In this document: piece by piece, positions 19,411 through 30,242 of the stretch
How positions within the stretch are numbered: position 1 is the first letter of the stretch
How the letters are laid out: each line of letters begins with the position of its first letter
Origin: Brevundimonas sp.
GTDB lineage: Bacteria; Pseudomonadota; Alphaproteobacteria; Caulobacterales; Caulobacteraceae
Assembly (NCBI RefSeq): GCF_030704825.1
Contig: NZ_JAUYNX010000036.1
Span: forward strand, 25,240-89,239
Direction of reading: 5' to 3'
Length of the DNA stretch: 64,000 bases
Notes under the pieces: model-generated
What the model saw: the letters and a program-made list of their open reading frames with translations, nothing else
What the model was told of the DNA's origin: nothing
Database searches by the model: none
Made by a program: the position numbers and the translations under genes

Positions 19411-20607
19411 TCAGGCTGCCGCCGCGATGCCGCGAATGATCGATTCCGCCATCCGTCGCGCCTGCGCATCCACGGCCAGGGCCGCGTCGCAAGCGCTGTC
19501 GGAACCGGAATCCACCCCCGAGGCCGTCACGCGCGACAAGGTGTCGGCGACGACTGCGGCAATATTGAGAAAGCCCAGCCGACGGTCAAGAAAGGCCAGG
19601 GCCGCGACCTCGTTGGCGGCATTGAACACGATGGGCGCCGCGCCGCCCGCCTGTAACGCCTCACGCGCGAGTTTCAACGCCGGAAAGCGATCCGCGTCGG
19701 GCGTCTCGAAGGTCAGCCGCCCCAGGGCGGCGAGATCGAGTTTGGGCGCGTTCCACGCCATGCGATCCGGCCAGGCCAGGGCATAGGCGATCGGCGTCTT
19801 CATGTCCGGCGGCCCCATCTGGGCCAGGGTCGAGCCGTCGACGTATTCGACGAGGCTGTGAATGATCGATTCCGGATGGACCACCACCTCGATCCGGTCG
19901 GCCGGCATGTCGAACAGATAGGCCGCCTCGATCGCCTCCAGCCCCTTGTTGGCCATGGTGGCGCTGTCGACCGAAATCTTGGCCCCCATGCTCCAGTTGG
20001 GGTGGGCCACGGCCTGCTCCGGGGTGATCGCCGCCAGCGCCGCGCGCGGCGTCGAGCGGAACGGTCCGCCCGAGGCGGTCAGGACCAGCTTCGCGACCCT
20101 TTCGGGCGCATCGTGCGGAAAGACCTGGTGGATGGCCGAATGCTCGGAATCCACGGGAATCAACCGCCCGCCGGACCGTTGGACCCGCTCGATCAGCGCC
20201 GGACCGCAGCAGACGAGGCTTTCCTTGTTGGCCAGGGCCAGCGTTGCGCCGATCGAGGCCGCGGCCCAGGCCGATCTCAGGCCGGCGGCGCCGACGATGG
20301 CGGCCATGATCCAGTCGGCCGGCCGGACGGCGGCCTCGATCACGGCCTGATCGCCGGCGGCGGCCTCCACGCCGGTTCCCGCCAGGGCGGCGCGCAATTC
20401 GCCCAGACGGGCGGGATCGGCGGTGACGGCCAGTTTCGGCTTCCAGCGCCGGGCCTGTTCGGCCAGACGTGCGATATTGGCGCCGCCGGTCAGGGCCTCC
20501 ACCTCGAAGGCGCCCGTGCCCGCGGCCTCGGCCTGGTCCATCAGGTCCAGCGTCGAACAGCCGACCGATCCGGTCGACCCCAGGACGGTGACGCGGCGGC
20601 GGATCAT
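19411..20607 (-). CDS. dxr: 1-deoxy-D-xylulose-5-phosphate reductoisomerase
   Basis: Converts DXP to methylerythritol phosphate with NADPH in the MEP isoprenoid pathway, which feeds undecaprenyl phosphate made by the neighbouring UppS. The 398-residue protein has the nucleotide-binding start [17 protein letters not shown]. Substrate and metal motifs include [21 protein letters not shown] and [21 protein letters not shown] 20607 overlaps the cdsA stop by four bases. Confidence 0.97.
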   Translation of the reverse strand: MIRRRVTVLGSTGSVGCSTLDLMDQAEAAGTGAFEVEALTGGANIARLAEQARRWKPKLAVTADPARLGELRAALAGTGVEAAAGDQAVIEAAVRPADWIMAAIVGAAGLRSAWAAASIGATLALANKESLVCCGPALIERVQRSGGRLIPVDSEHSAIHQVFPHDAPERVAKLVLTASGGPFRSTPRAALAAITPEQAVAHPNWSMGAKISVDSATMANKGLEAIEAAYLFDMPADRIEVVVHPESIIHSLVEYVDGSTLAQMGPPDMKTPIAYALAWPDRMAWNAPKLDLAALGRLTFETPDADRFPALKLAREALQAGGAAPIVFNAANEVAALAFLDRRLGFLNIAAVVADTLSRVTASGVDSGSDSACDAALAVDAQARRMAESIIRGIAAAA

Positions 20608-21419
20608 GCTCCGCCTCCGAACACGCCGGCCAGCAGCCGCCCGCAGGCCACCACCACCACGGCGAACATCAGGCCGTCCACGCGGTCCAGCAGACCGCCG
20701 TGGCCTGGAATCAGCTTGCCCGCGTCCTTGACCCCGTAGCGCCGCTTCAGCGCCGATTCCCACAGGTCTCCGGCCATGGTCGCCAACGCCGCCGCCAGCC
20801 CCAGCCCCGCGCCCCAGAGCGGGCCGATGTCCATGCGCAGGAAGGTCGCCAGAACCGCGCCTGCGGCCGTCCCGGCGGCCAGTCCGCCGATGAAGCCCGA
20901 CCAGGTCTTGTTGGGAGAGAAACGGGGCCACAGCTTGGGTCCCCCGACCAGGCTGCCGACCAGATAGGCCATGATGTCCGACGCCCAGGCGATGGCGAAG
21001 GCGGACACGGTCCAGGCCAGGCCCGTCGCCGTGTCGACGTCACGCAGCCAGATCAGCAGGACGGCCGGCCAGCCGAGGTAGAGCACGCCGTAGGCCGCAT
21101 CCAGCGCCTCCTGGCCGCGATTGCGCGCGAACAGGCCGGCGGCCACGGCGCCGAAGACCAGCATGACCAGCGCCAGCGACAACTGCCCGGCATGCGCCGC
21201 CACCACGCCGGCGACGAGGCCGAAGGCCACCGCGCCGGCCATCACCCGCCAGGCCCGGGCGGCGCTCATCATCGCCCATTCGATGGCCAGCAGGGCGCAG
21301 GCCAGCAGCATGAGCGCGAGAAACCACATACCGCCGGCCCAGATGGCGAGCACGGCCGCCGGCGCCAGCACGACGGCGGAGGCGGCCCTCAGGCCAATGT
21401 CGCCGGCCTTGACCGCCAT
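20604..21419 (-). CDS. cdsA: Phosphatidate cytidylyltransferase
   Basis: Makes CDP-diacylglycerol from phosphatidate and CTP for phospholipid synthesis. It is an integral membrane protein of 271 residues with about seven to eight hydrophobic segments. The C-terminal family signature is complete: [20 protein letters not shown] followed by GLLDRVDG. It is coupled to uppS by a one-base overlap and to dxr by four bases. Confidence 0.96.
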   Translation of the reverse strand: MAVKAGDIGLRAASAVVLAPAAVLAIWAGGMWFLALMLLACALLAIEWAMMSAARAWRVMAGAVAFGLVAGVVAAHAGQLSLALVMLVFGAVAAGLFARNRGQEALDAAYGVLYLGWPAVLLIWLRDVDTATGLAWTVSAFAIAWASDIMAYLVGSLVGGPKLWPRFSPNKTWSGFIGGLAAGTAAGAVLATFLRMDIGPLWGAGLGLAAALATMAGDLWESALKRRYGVKDAGKLIPGHGGLLDRVDGLMFAVVVVACGRLLAGVFGGGA

Positions 21420-22186
21420 CAGCCGGCCGCGTGGGCGGGCGCGACAAGCCCGGTCGGCGCGGCCCGCCCCCCGAACCGGCGATCCCGGTTACGGTATTGT
21501 TCGACCACATCCGCCAGCGCTTCCGGCCCGTAGTCGGGCCACAGCACCTGCTGATAGACCAACTCGGCGTAGGCGGCCTCCCAGAGCAGGAAGTTCGACA
21601 GCCGCTGCTCGCCCGAGGTGCGCACGATCACGTCGACCGGGGGGCCGCCGGCCGTGGACAGGCCCGCCCCAAGGGTCTCCTCGTCCAGGGGGCCGGTCGT
21701 CTCGCCCGCCAGGGCCCGGTCGACGTAGCGCCGGGCCGCATCGACGATGTCGGCCCGTCCGCCGTAGTTGAAGGCGACCTGAAGCAGGAATTTTTCGTTG
21801 TGCGCCGTGCTCGCCTCGGCGCGGTCGATGATGGCGGCGATGTCGTCGGGCAGGCCGGCGCGGCGGCCCAGCACCCGCACCCGTACCCCGGCGCGCTCGA
21901 GCCGCTTCAGGTCGCTGGCGACATAGGAGCGGACCAGCCCCATCAGGTCGGAGACTTCCTCCGCCGGCCGACGCCAGTTTTCGGTCGAGAAGCCGAACAC
22001 CGTCAGACAGCGGATGCCGAACCGGGGAGCCGCCTCGACCGTGCGCTTCAGCGCCTGCACACCCTCCCTGTGGCCCATGGCGCGCGGCAGGCCGCGCGCC
22101 TCGGCCCAGCGGCCGTTGCCGTCCATGATCAGGGCGACGTGGCGCGGTCCGTCAATCGGCGCGGGATGAAGGGGCTCGGCGGGCAT
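21419..22186 (-). CDS. uppS: Undecaprenyl-diphosphate synthase (cis-prenyltransferase)
   Basis: Elongates farnesyl diphosphate to the C55 carrier for peptidoglycan and O-antigen. The 255-residue protein has the conserved MDGNGRWAEARGLPR, TVFGFSTENWRRP and VIVRTSGEQRLSNFLLWE regions. Length is normal. It starts 30 bases after frr in the same direction. Confidence 0.97.
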   Translation of the reverse strand: MPAEPLHPAPIDGPRHVALIMDGNGRWAEARGLPRAMGHREGVQALKRTVEAAPRFGIRCLTVFGFSTENWRRPAEEVSDLMGLVRSYVASDLKRLERAGVRVRVLGRRAGLPDDIAAIIDRAEASTAHNEKFLLQVAFNYGGRADIVDAARRYVDRALAGETTGPLDEETLGAGLSTAGGPPVDVIVRTSGEQRLSNFLLWEAAYAELVYQQVLWPDYGPEALADVVEQYRNRDRRFGGRAAPTGLVAPAHAAG

Positions 22187-22216
22187 GCGACGCGTATCCT
22201 ACGGCAATTCGCGCCG

Positions 22217-22774
22217 TCAAACCTGCATGATCTCAACTTCCTTGGCCCTCAAGGCCTCGTCGATGCGCTTGATGGCCGCGTCGGTGTCCTTCTGGACCTC
22301 GGTCTCCATCTTCTTCTGCTCGTCCTGGCTGATCTCGCCGGCCTTTTCGGCCTTCTTCAGGTCCTCGTTGGCGTCGCGGCGAACGTTGCGGACGGCGATC
22401 TTCTGCTGTTCGGTGTATTTGCCGGCCAGCTTGGCCAGGTCCTTGCGGCGCTCCTCTGTCAGCGGCGGCACGGGGATGCGCAGGGTCTGGCCGTCGACGA
22501 TCGGGTTCAGGCCCAGGCCGGCCGCGCGGATGGCCTTCTCGACCGGCCCGACCATCGACTTGTCCCAGACGTTGACCGAGATCATGCGCGGCTCGGGCAC
22601 GCTGATGGCCGCGACCGAGTTCAGCGGCGCGTTCGAGCCGTAGGCCTGGACCTGCACGGGATCCAGCAGGCCGACGTTGGCCCGGCCGGTGCGCAGGCCG
22701 TTGAACTCTTCCTTCAGGGCGGCGACGGACTTGTCCATCCGCTCGCGATAGGTTTTCAGGTCAGGCTTGGCCAT
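22217..22774 (-). CDS. frr: Ribosome recycling factor
   Basis: Splits post-termination ribosomes together with EF-G. The 185-residue protein has the family layout: a long helical bundle, the N-terminal part with [19 protein letters not shown], the small domain with [16 protein letters not shown], and [14 protein letters not shown]. It follows pyrH by 35 bases; the pyrH-frr pair is widely conserved. Confidence 0.97.
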   Translation of the reverse strand: MAKPDLKTYRERMDKSVAALKEEFNGLRTGRANVGLLDPVQVQAYGSNAPLNSVAAISVPEPRMISVNVWDKSMVGPVEKAIRAAGLGLNPIVDGQTLRIPVPPLTEERRKDLAKLAGKYTEQQKIAVRNVRRDANEDLKKAEKAGEISQDEQKKMETEVQKDTDAAIKRIDEALRAKEVEIMQV

Positions 22775-22809
22775 GGTCGTTTCTCTCGCGTTTTCTTGGC
22801 TTTGAAGGC

Positions 22810-23550
22810 TCAGGCGGCCTTTTTGGATGAGATGACCGTGAAGGTCCCCTCCCCCGTCAACGTCCGACGCAGCGAATTGTCTTCCCGGATCGAGAAGACC
22901 ACGATCGGAATGCCCGAGTCACGCATCAGGGCGATGGCCGAGGCGTCCATGACCTTCAGGTCCTTCGCCAGCACGTCGTGATAGGTCAGGGTGTCGTACC
23001 GCGTCGCGGTCGGATCCTTCTTGGGGTCGGCGGTGTAGACGCCGTCCACGCTGGTGCCCTTCAGCAGGGCGTCGCAGCCCATTTCGGCGGCCCGCAGGGC
23101 GGCGCCCGAGTCGGTGGTGAAGAAGGGGGCGCCGACGCCGGCGGCGAAGATCACCACCCGGCCCTTTTCGAGATGGCGCAGCGCCCGGCGGCGCACATAG
23201 GGCTCGGCCACCGCGTTCATGGTCAGGGCGCTCTGCACCCGGGTCTGGACGCCGATCTTCTCCAGCGCCGCCTGCATGGCCAGGGCGTTCATGACGGTCG
23301 CCAGCATCCCCATATAGTCGGCGGTGGCGCGCTCCATGTCGCCGGCGGCCTTGCTCAGCCCGCGGAAGATGTTGCCGCCGCCGATGACGAGGCAGATCTC
23401 CACGCCCTCGCGCGCCACATTGGCCACGGCCTGGGCCACCGTGGCGACGGTCTTCATGTCGATGCCATAGGCCTGATCGCCCATCAGCACCTCGCCCGAG
23501 ACCTTGAGCAGGACGCGCTTGTAGAGAAACTCGGGCGGGGCGTCGGGCAT
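22810..23550 (-). CDS. pyrH: Uridylate kinase
   Basis: Phosphorylates UMP to UDP. It is a hexameric amino-acid-kinase-family enzyme of 246 residues with [19 protein letters not shown], the glycine-rich [11 protein letters not shown] and [20 protein letters not shown]. It is the first gene of the envelope/translation cluster. A promoter-like sequence lies 32-59 bases upstream, so it probably opens the transcription unit that runs to lpxB. Confidence 0.96.
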   Translation of the reverse strand: MPDAPPEFLYKRVLLKVSGEVLMGDQAYGIDMKTVATVAQAVANVAREGVEICLVIGGGNIFRGLSKAAGDMERATADYMGMLATVMNALAMQAALEKIGVQTRVQSALTMNAVAEPYVRRRALRHLEKGRVVIFAAGVGAPFFTTDSGAALRAAEMGCDALLKGTSVDGVYTADPKKDPTATRYDTLTYHDVLAKDLKVMDASAIALMRDSGIPIVVFSIREDNSLRRTLTGEGTFTVISSKKAA

Positions 23551-23581
23551 GGGGCGGTCCTGGGGGCGGCGGATTCGGCTC

Positions 23582-23609
23582 CTTATAGGAAGCGAACCCG
23601 CCGGTTCAA
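23582..23609 (-). promoter_or_regulatory. Probable promoter of the pyrH-lpxB cluster
   Basis: On the minus strand TTGAAC (23609-23604) and TATAAG (23587-23582) are 16 bases apart, in the only sizeable gap between rnj and pyrH. The -10 lies 32 bases from the pyrH ATG. A short inverted repeat, CTGACT/AGTCAG, at 23614-23631 spans the rnj stop and could help end upstream transcription. Confidence 0.6.
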
Positions 23610-23627
23610 AGGCCTGACTGCCTAAAG

Positions 23628-25301
23628 TCAGAGCCTCAGAATGATCGTCTCGACGATCGGACGCCGATCCCAGATTTGCTGGCTGGCCTTCTTCAACGCC
23701 CGCGAGACGGCCTGTTCGATCACCATCTCGTCCTCCAGCGCCGGGCCCTTCAGTTTCATCACCGCCTGTTCGGCGCGCTCGGCCAGATCATCGAGGGCGT
23801 CGCCCAGCGGCGACTGCTCGTCGCCGGGCAGGCCGATGGCGCGCACGTCGATGTCGCTGACGATCTTGCCGCGCCTGTCCATGGCGAAGCTGACGATCAG
23901 CACTCCGTTGGTCGAGGCGTGACGCCGTTCGTGCAGGGCCTCGCCCTGTTCGGTGACAAGGCGCCCGCCGTCGACGTAGAGCCGGCCGCTCGGGACCTCG
24001 TCGATGATGGCGGCGGGCCCGGGAGCCAGCCGCACCATGTCGCCGTTGCGCGGGGTGACCGTCTCCGGCACGCCCATGTCCTTCGCCAGGTTGGCATGCT
24101 CGGCGAGGTGCCTGCGCATGCCGTGGGTCGGCACGGCGATCTTCGGCCGCGCCCAGCGATACATCTGGCGCAATTCCTCGCGGCACGGGTGGCCGGAGAC
24201 GTGGATGCCGGGGTGATCCTTCTCGGTGTAGAGGCGGACGCCGCGGTCGGTCAGCTTGTCCTGCAGCCGGCCGATCGACAGCTCGTTGCCCGGGATGACC
24301 CGCGACGAGAAGATGCAGTGATCGCCCTTGCTCAGCTTGATGTAGGGGTGGGTGCCTTCGGCGACGCGCGACAGGGCCGCCCTCGCCTCGCCCTGGCTGC
24401 CGGTGCACAGATACAGGATCTCGTCGGCGGGCCAGACGCGGGCCTCCTGCTCGGACAGGAACGGCTTGATGTCCTGCAGCATGCCGACGTGTTTGGCCGC
24501 GGAGGTGATGCGCTGCATCGACCGTCCGGCCAGCGACACGCGCCGTCCCGCCGCCTCCGCCGCCCGGATCACGCTGTCCATGCGTGCAACGTTCGAGGCG
24601 AAACAGCCAACGGCGATCCGGCCCTTCAGCCCGCCGATCAGCTCGGCCAGGGCGTCGCGCACGCCGCCTTCCGACCCCGCCGAGCCTTCGACGAAGACGT
24701 TGGTGGAATCGCACACCATGGCCAGGACGCCCTCGTCGCCGAGGCGGCTGATGGCGCCGGAGTCGGTGACGCCGCCAACGATGGGGTCGTCGTCGATCTT
24801 CCAGTCGCCGGTATGCAGCACCGTGCCCAGGGGGGTCCTGATCGCCAGCCCGTTCGGCTCGGCGATCGAGTGGGTCATGGTGACGAAGGTGACGTCGAAC
24901 GGCCCGAGATTGATGGTCCCGCCCAGCGGCACCTCGATCAGCTGGACCTGGTCCAGAATGCCCGCCTCGCGCAGCTTCTCGCGGATGAGAAAGGCGGTGA
25001 ACGGCGTGGCGTACAGCGGCGCCTTCATGCGCGACCACAGCCAGCCGAGGGCGCCGATATGGTCCTCGTGCGCGTGGGTCAGGACGATGCCGCGGATGGT
25101 TTCGCCCTCGAGGAAAGCGGGATCCGGCACGATCACGTCGACGCCGGGCGTCGACAGGTCGCCGAAGGTCACGCCCACGTCGACCACGATCCATTCGCGG
25201 TTCGCCTCGGGGCCGTAGCCGTACAGATTCAGGTTCATACCGATTTCGCCCGACCCGCCCAGCGGCAGGAAGACGAACTCGTCGTTGGTTTGCTTTTTCA
25301 T
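23628..25301 (-). CDS. rnj: Ribonuclease J
   Basis: Metallo-beta-lactamase-fold RNase with 5'-3' exonuclease and endonuclease activity, used in RNA maturation and decay. The 557-residue protein carries the zinc motif THAHEDH at residues 75-81, with DVGVTFGD before it and a beta-CASP domain ([43 protein letters not shown]). The start [21 protein letters not shown] is typical. The ATG overlaps the coaX stop by four bases. Coupling to coaX and birA after nuoN is common in alphaproteobacteria. Confidence 0.95.
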   Translation of the reverse strand: MKKQTNDEFVFLPLGGSGEIGMNLNLYGYGPEANREWIVVDVGVTFGDLSTPGVDVIVPDPAFLEGETIRGIVLTHAHEDHIGALGWLWSRMKAPLYATPFTAFLIREKLREAGILDQVQLIEVPLGGTINLGPFDVTFVTMTHSIAEPNGLAIRTPLGTVLHTGDWKIDDDPIVGGVTDSGAISRLGDEGVLAMVCDSTNVFVEGSAGSEGGVRDALAELIGGLKGRIAVGCFASNVARMDSVIRAAEAAGRRVSLAGRSMQRITSAAKHVGMLQDIKPFLSEQEARVWPADEILYLCTGSQGEARAALSRVAEGTHPYIKLSKGDHCIFSSRVIPGNELSIGRLQDKLTDRGVRLYTEKDHPGIHVSGHPCREELRQMYRWARPKIAVPTHGMRRHLAEHANLAKDMGVPETVTPRNGDMVRLAPGPAAIIDEVPSGRLYVDGGRLVTEQGEALHERRHASTNGVLIVSFAMDRRGKIVSDIDVRAIGLPGDEQSPLGDALDDLAERAEQAVMKLKGPALEDEMVIEQAVSRALKKASQQIWDRRPIVETIILRL

Positions 25302-26077
25302 ACGTCCTTGAGATGGGTGTTCCGCCGCCAGATTTCGAGCAGGCCGCGGATGGTCAGGTCCGGATCGAACCGGTCGATGGATGGGGTGGCCCCTTCGAAC
25401 AGCGAAGCGACGCCGCCGGTGCCGATGACGGTCATGGGTTTCCCCCACTCCGCCTTGATGCGCGCGACCAGGCCCTCGATCAGGGCGACATAGCCCCAGA
25501 AGACGCCCGATTGCATGTTGGACACGGTGTCCTTGCCGATCACGCGGTCGGGCTTCTGGATGGCGATGCGGGGCAACATTGCGGCGGCCTCGTGCAGGGC
25601 CTGCAGCGACAGGTTGATGCCGGGCGCGATCACCCCGCCCTCGAAGGCCCCGTCGGCGGCGACCACGTCGAAGGTGGTGGCCGTGCCGCTGTCGATGACG
25701 ATCAGGTCGCCGGGATAGACCATGTGCGCGCCGATGGCGTTGACCAGCCGGTCGGCCCCCGCCTCGCTCGGCTTCGCGATCCGCGCCGTCATGCCCAGTT
25801 CGACGTTCTCGCCGATCACCAAGGGCTCGACCGACAGATAGCGGCGCGCCAGATTGCGCAGGTTGAAGATCGATTGCGGCACGACGCTGGAGATGATGCA
25901 GCCGTCCAGCTGGCTGATCGACAGGCCGCGCATGGCCAGCAGCTGGCTCAGCCAGACCGCGTATTCGTCGGCCGTGCGGCTGGCCTCGGTGGCCGTGCGC
26001 CACTGGGCGATCCAGTCCGCGCCGTCATGCACCGCGAACAGCGTGTTGGTGTTGCCCTGCTCGATCGCCAGCAGCAT
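25298..26077 (-). CDS. coaX: Type III pantothenate kinase
   Basis: Phosphorylates pantothenate, the first step to coenzyme A. The 259-residue ASKHA-fold enzyme has [34 protein letters not shown] and [13 protein letters not shown]. The first motif is usually D-x-G-N-T; here residue 6 is Glu (GAG) instead of Asp. The ATG overlaps the birA stop by one base and the end overlaps rnj by four. The long frame upstream of ATG 26077 lies over birA and is not used. Confidence 0.94.
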   Translation of the reverse strand: MLLAIEQGNTNTLFAVHDGADWIAQWRTATEASRTADEYAVWLSQLLAMRGLSISQLDGCIISSVVPQSIFNLRNLARRYLSVEPLVIGENVELGMTARIAKPSEAGADRLVNAIGAHMVYPGDLIVIDSGTATTFDVVAADGAFEGGVIAPGINLSLQALHEAAAMLPRIAIQKPDRVIGKDTVSNMQSGVFWGYVALIEGLVARIKAEWGKPMTVIGTGGVASLFEGATPSIDRFDPDLTIRGLLEIWRRNTHLKDV

Positions 26078-26823
26078 CACGCGGCCTCCCCGAAAAAGAC
26101 GTCGCCGGCCGAGATCAGCCGCAGCGACCCGTCCGCCAGTCTCAGTTTCAGCGCCCCGTCCGGGGCCACGCCCTCGGCCCGGCCCTCGACCGTCTCGCGC
26201 CCCAGCCGCGCCACGGCGGGACCGTCCAGCCCCGGCGTCCGCGCCTGCCAGGCGTCGAGGATCGGCTGGAAGCCCAGCGTCTCCCACCGGTCCATCCAGA
26301 CCGCCAAGGCCTCGGCCAGAACCGCGGCGGCCGCCTCCACCGTCGGCGGCGCCAGCACGTCGCCGCGCAGATGGTGGACCAGGGCCGTCGCCGGCCGTTC
26401 GGTCCCCTCGGGCGCATGGGCCAGATTGACCCCTATCCCGACCGCCAGCCACAGACCGCCGCTCTCGTGCGCTCCGGACTCGACCAGCACGCCGGCGACC
26501 TTTTCGCCCGCCAGCATCACGTCGTTGGGCCATTTGATCGTCACCAGCGACGGCGGCGCCCAGACATCCAGCAGATCCGCGATGGCCAGGGCCGCGACGA
26601 AGGTCACCTGCGCCGCCTCGGCCGGCGGCTTGCGCGTCACATGCAGCAGGGTCGCGAACAGGTTGCCGCCTTCGCTCGCCCACTCGCGTCCGCGCCGTCC
26701 GCGGCCCGCGGTCTGGCGGCGCGCGACAATCCACAACGGCCCCGTCTCGCCGGCCTCGGCCCGGCGGCGAGCCTCGGCGTTGGTCGAGTCCGTCTGGTCG
26801 AGAATGAGGACAGGCGGCGTCAT
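26077..26823 (-). CDS. birA: Biotin--[acetyl-CoA carboxylase] ligase, catalytic domain only
   Basis: Attaches biotin to the acetyl-CoA carboxylase carrier protein. The product is 248 residues from ATG 26823. It has GRGRRGREW, the lysine-containing [20 protein letters not shown] and VGIGVNLAH. There is no N-terminal helix-turn-helix, so it should not repress biotin genes as the enterobacterial BirA does. An in-frame ATG at 26901 would overlap the cupin gene by 29 bases; the shorter form matches group I ligases. Confidence 0.94.
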   Translation of the reverse strand: MTPPVLILDQTDSTNAEARRRAEAGETGPLWIVARRQTAGRGRRGREWASEGGNLFATLLHVTRKPPAEAAQVTFVAALAIADLLDVWAPPSLVTIKWPNDVMLAGEKVAGVLVESGAHESGGLWLAVGIGVNLAHAPEGTERPATALVHHLRGDVLAPPTVEAAAAVLAEALAVWMDRWETLGFQPILDAWQARTPGLDGPAVARLGRETVEGRAEGVAPDGALKLRLADGSLRLISAGDVFFGEAA

Positions 26824-26872
26824 CGGGGGGCGTTCATTCCAGCTCGGGGCGAGATCGCCTCGCCCACCCGTT

Positions 26873-27295
26873 CTATTGCGCCGAAGCCAGGCGGCCGTCA
26901 CGGGCCCCCGACCAGCTGATGAACATCACGCACGTTTCGCTCAGGCACCGATCGGCGTGCGGTTTCCCGCCTTGCTGCATCCAGTAGGACCCGGGCCCCA
27001 GCACCGCCGCGTCTTCCTCGCGGACCTCGGGCGTCCAGTGCTTCATCTCGCCGCTCAGCACCACCAGCCGATAGTCGGCGGTGTGGATGTGCATGACGGG
27101 CTCGGCGGGGCCGAAGCGCATCAGCATGTCCGACAGCCCCGTGCGGGGATCGCCGCGCAGCACCGCGATGGCGGGGCCGTTCGGGGCCGCGGGGTTCAGC
27201 GGCGTGAACCGCGCCTCGTCGTAGGGCGTCGGCGGCTCCCGCGTCGGCTCCGCCTGGACGGTAAACGCCAGTATCGCGGCGGTTACCGTCAGCAT
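26873..27295 (-). CDS. Secreted cupin-fold protein, function unknown
   Basis: A 140-residue protein from ATG 27295 with a signal peptide (MLTVTAAILAFTVQAEP). The body is a small cupin: VMHIHTADYRLVVLSGEMKH provides His residues of motif 1, and GPGSYWMQQGGKPHADRC provides motif 2 with a further His. Two nearby Cys (DRCLSETC) may form a disulfide in the periplasm. It starts five bases after the nuoN stop and precedes birA by 49 bases, so it sits in the nuo-rnj transcription unit. Substrate is unknown. Confidence 0.75.
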   Translation of the reverse strand: MLTVTAAILAFTVQAEPTREPPTPYDEARFTPLNPAAPNGPAIAVLRGDPRTGLSDMLMRFGPAEPVMHIHTADYRLVVLSGEMKHWTPEVREEDAAVLGPGSYWMQQGGKPHADRCLSETCVMFISWSGARDGRLASAQ

Positions 27296-27299
27296 GGCG

Positions 27300-28745
27300 T
27301 CAACCCGCTCCAAACCCGACGGCGGCGGCGCGGCTCAGCGGCTCGATCCAGACCAGGCCGAGGATCACCAGCGGGAAGGAGAAGGCCGCGGCGGCCCAGG
27401 CGATGGCCTTCGCCTCGATCGGCGACGCATCGGTCGGCTCGATGCCCTCCGGCGCCGCGTCGAACCACATCAGCTTGATGATGCGCAGATAGTAGAAGCC
27501 GGCCACGACCGAGGCGACCAGACCGGCGGCCCCCGCCATCCAGTAGCCGGCGTCCGCGGCCGCGCCGAAGACATAGAACTTGCCCCAGAAGCCCGCGAAC
27601 GGCGGCATCCCCAGCACCGACAGCGACAGCACGGTCAGCGCAATTGTTGTCAGAGGCTTGTCCTTGCGCAGCCCCGCCAGGTCGGCGATCCGCCGCACCG
27701 GCTTTCCGCCGCGCGACAGCGACAGCAGGATGGCGAAGAAGCCGAACTGGTCGATCACGTACAGGGTCATGAACACCAGCATGGCCTGAACCCCCGCCGT
27801 GGTCCCGGCGGCGATGCCCAGCAGGGCGTAGCCGATGTTGGCGATCGAGGAATAGGCCAGCAGCCTTTGCAGGTCCTTCTGCGCCAGACCGCCGAAGGCC
27901 CCGACAGCGAAGCTGATCAGCGAGATCAGGATCAGCACCTGGGCCCACTGGTCGTGCGAGCCGGCGAAGGCGCCTTCCAGCGTGCGCGCGATCAGCACCA
28001 TGGCCGCGACCTTGGGCGCGGTGGCGAACAGGGCCACGACCGGGGTCGGCGCGCCCTCGTAGACGTCGGGCGTCCACATATGGAACGGGGCGGCCGAGAC
28101 CTTGAAGGCTAGGCCGCAGATCAGGAACACCAGGCCGAAGATCAGGCCTGTCGATTGGTTGGCCGCGGCGTAGGCGGCGATCTCGTCGAACCGCATCGAG
28201 CCGGTGAAGCCGTAGATCAGGCTGGCGCCGTACAGCAGCAGGCCCGACGATAGGGCGCCCAGGACGAAATACTTCAGCCCCGCCTCGGACGCCTTCAGGT
28301 CGTCGCGGTGGAAGGCGGCCAGCACATAGAGGGCCAGGGAATGCAGTTCGATGCCGACATAGAGGGAGATCAGGTCGCCCGACGAGGCCATCATCCCCAT
28401 ACCGGCCGAGGCCAGCACGATCAGGATCGGGTATTCGAACTTCGCGATCCGTGCGCGGCGCATCCATCCGTCGCCCAGCACGATGGCCACGGCGCTGGAC
28501 AGGAAGATCAGGGCCTTGCCGTAGACGGCCAGCGGATCGGCCACATAGGCCCCGTTGAAGGCCTGGCCCAGCGGACCGGTCACGGTCACGGCGGTGGCGG
28601 CGACCAGCAGGCCGACCGACAGGATGGAGATGAGGCGCGCGCTCTTCTCGCCCATGAAGGCGCCGAGCATGAGCAGCACCAGGCCGCCGACCGCCAGGGT
28701 CGCTTCCGGGGCCGAGAGGTGAAGGGCGGAGATCAGGTCAGGCAT
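27300..28745 (-). CDS. nuoN: NADH-quinone oxidoreductase subunit N
   Basis: Antiporter-like proton-pumping membrane subunit of complex I. The product is 481 residues with about 14 hydrophobic segments. Conserved Mrp/NQO stretches include SLYVGIELHSLALYVLAAF, AAPFHMWTPDVYEGAPTPV and LLAYSSIANIGYALLG. It starts seven bases after the nuoM stop and is the last of the 14 nuo genes. Confidence 0.97.
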   Translation of the reverse strand: MPDLISALHLSAPEATLAVGGLVLLMLGAFMGEKSARLISILSVGLLVAATAVTVTGPLGQAFNGAYVADPLAVYGKALIFLSSAVAIVLGDGWMRRARIAKFEYPILIVLASAGMGMMASSGDLISLYVGIELHSLALYVLAAFHRDDLKASEAGLKYFVLGALSSGLLLYGASLIYGFTGSMRFDEIAAYAAANQSTGLIFGLVFLICGLAFKVSAAPFHMWTPDVYEGAPTPVVALFATAPKVAAMVLIARTLEGAFAGSHDQWAQVLILISLISFAVGAFGGLAQKDLQRLLAYSSIANIGYALLGIAAGTTAGVQAMLVFMTLYVIDQFGFFAILLSLSRGGKPVRRIADLAGLRKDKPLTTIALTVLSLSVLGMPPFAGFWGKFYVFGAAADAGYWMAGAAGLVASVVAGFYYLRIIKLMWFDAAPEGIEPTDASPIEAKAIAWAAAAFSFPLVILGLVWIEPLSRAAAVGFGAG

Positions 28746-28752
28746 ATCGGTC

Positions 28753-30240
28753 TCACCCGCCGATCGCGGCGCGATAGGTGGTCGTCAGGGCCTCGACCGA
28801 GGCGGCGGTGTAGTCCAGCACCAGGCCGGGCTGAACGCCCAGCCAGAGGGTGCCGATGATCAACGGGGCGAAGATCAGCAGCTCGCGCTTGTCGACATCG
28901 GTGATCGCCTTCATCGCCGGATTGGTGATCTCGCCGAACATCACGTTGCGGTACAGCGTCAGGGCGTAGACCGCCGAGAAGATCACGCCCGAGGCGGCGA
29001 ACAGGGCGGTCCAGGTCGAGACCTCGTAGATGCCGACCATGGTCAGGATCTCGCCGATGAAGCCCGAGGTGCCCGGCAGGCCGACATTGGCCATGGTGAA
29101 CAGCATGAAGATGGCCGCGAACCACGGCATGCGCGCCGTCAGGCCGCCGTACAGGGCGATCTCGCGGGTGTGCATCCGGTCATAGACCACGCCCACGCAG
29201 AGGAAGAGCGCGCCCGAGATCAGGCCGTGGCTCAGCATCTGGAACACCGCCCCCTGCACGCCCTGGTCGTTGCCGGCGAAGATGCCCATGGTCACGAAGC
29301 CCATGTGCGCCACCGACGAATAGGCGATCAGCTTCTTCATGTCCGTCTGCCGGAAGGCGACCAGCGAGGTGTAGACGATCGCGATCACGGACAGGGTGAA
29401 GACCAGCGGCGCGAAGGTCTGCGACGCCTGCGGGAACATGGGCAGGTTGAACAGCAGGAAGCCGTAGCCGCCCAGCTTCAGCAGGATGCCGGCCAGGATC
29501 ACCGACCCCGCCGTCGGCGCCTGGACGTGGGCGTCGGGCAACCAGGTGTGCACCGGCCACATCGGCATCTTGACCGCGAAGCTCGAGAAGAAGGCGAGCC
29601 AGAGCAGGGGCTGCGCCGCGGGGCTGAAGGCGTAGTCCTTAAGCGCCGGGATGCTGGTGGTGCCGGTCTCGGCCGCCATCCACAGCATGGCCAGCAGCAT
29701 CAGGACGGAGCCCAGCAGGGTGTAGAGGAAGAATTTGTACGAGGCGTAGATCCGGTTCGCCCCGCCCCACACGCCGATGATGATGAACATCGGCACCAGG
29801 GTGCCTTCGAAGAAGATGTAGAACAGGAACAGGTCCAGCGAGGTGAACACCCCGATGACCAGCGTCTCCAGCACCAGGAAGGCGATCATGTAATCGACCA
29901 CCCGGTCCTTGATCGTGGTCCAGCTGGCCAGGATGCAGATCGGCATCAGGAAGGCGGTCAGCAGGACGAACAGGATGGAAATCCCGTCCACCCCCATGTG
30001 GTACTGGGCGCCCGCGAACCAGACGTAGCGCTCGACGAACTGGTAGGTCGCCAGTTCCGGCTTGAACTGCATCACCAGAACGGCGGACACCGCCAGGACG
30101 GCCGTGGTCGCAATCAACGCGATCCAGCGCGCGGCGCCGTCCGCCCCGCCCTTGTTCAACAGGCGCGCCAGCAGGATCAGACCCGCGCCGACCAGCGGCA
30201 GGAAGGTGACGACGCTGAGGATGTTGGGGATCTGGGGCAA
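28753..30240 (-). CDS. nuoM: NADH-quinone oxidoreductase subunit M
   Basis: Antiporter-like proton-pumping subunit of complex I with about 14 transmembrane helices. Landmarks are [38 protein letters not shown] and [17 protein letters not shown]. No ATG fits. I chose TTG 30240 because GGGGAG lies seven bases upstream and the product then starts [19 protein letters not shown] (495 residues), like homologues. GTG 30255 (500 residues, overlapping nuoL by 13 bases) is the alternative. Confidence 0.95.
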   Translation of the reverse strand: MPQIPNILSVVTFLPLVGAGLILLARLLNKGGADGAARWIALIATTAVLAVSAVLVMQFKPELATYQFVERYVWFAGAQYHMGVDGISILFVLLTAFLMPICILASWTTIKDRVVDYMIAFLVLETLVIGVFTSLDLFLFYIFFEGTLVPMFIIIGVWGGANRIYASYKFFLYTLLGSVLMLLAMLWMAAETGTTSIPALKDYAFSPAAQPLLWLAFFSSFAVKMPMWPVHTWLPDAHVQAPTAGSVILAGILLKLGGYGFLLFNLPMFPQASQTFAPLVFTLSVIAIVYTSLVAFRQTDMKKLIAYSSVAHMGFVTMGIFAGNDQGVQGAVFQMLSHGLISGALFLCVGVVYDRMHTREIALYGGLTARMPWFAAIFMLFTMANVGLPGTSGFIGEILTMVGIYEVSTWTALFAASGVIFSAVYALTLYRNVMFGEITNPAMKAITDVDKRELLIFAPLIIGTLWLGVQPGLVLDYTAASVEALTTTYRAAIGG

Positions 30241-30242
30241 GA

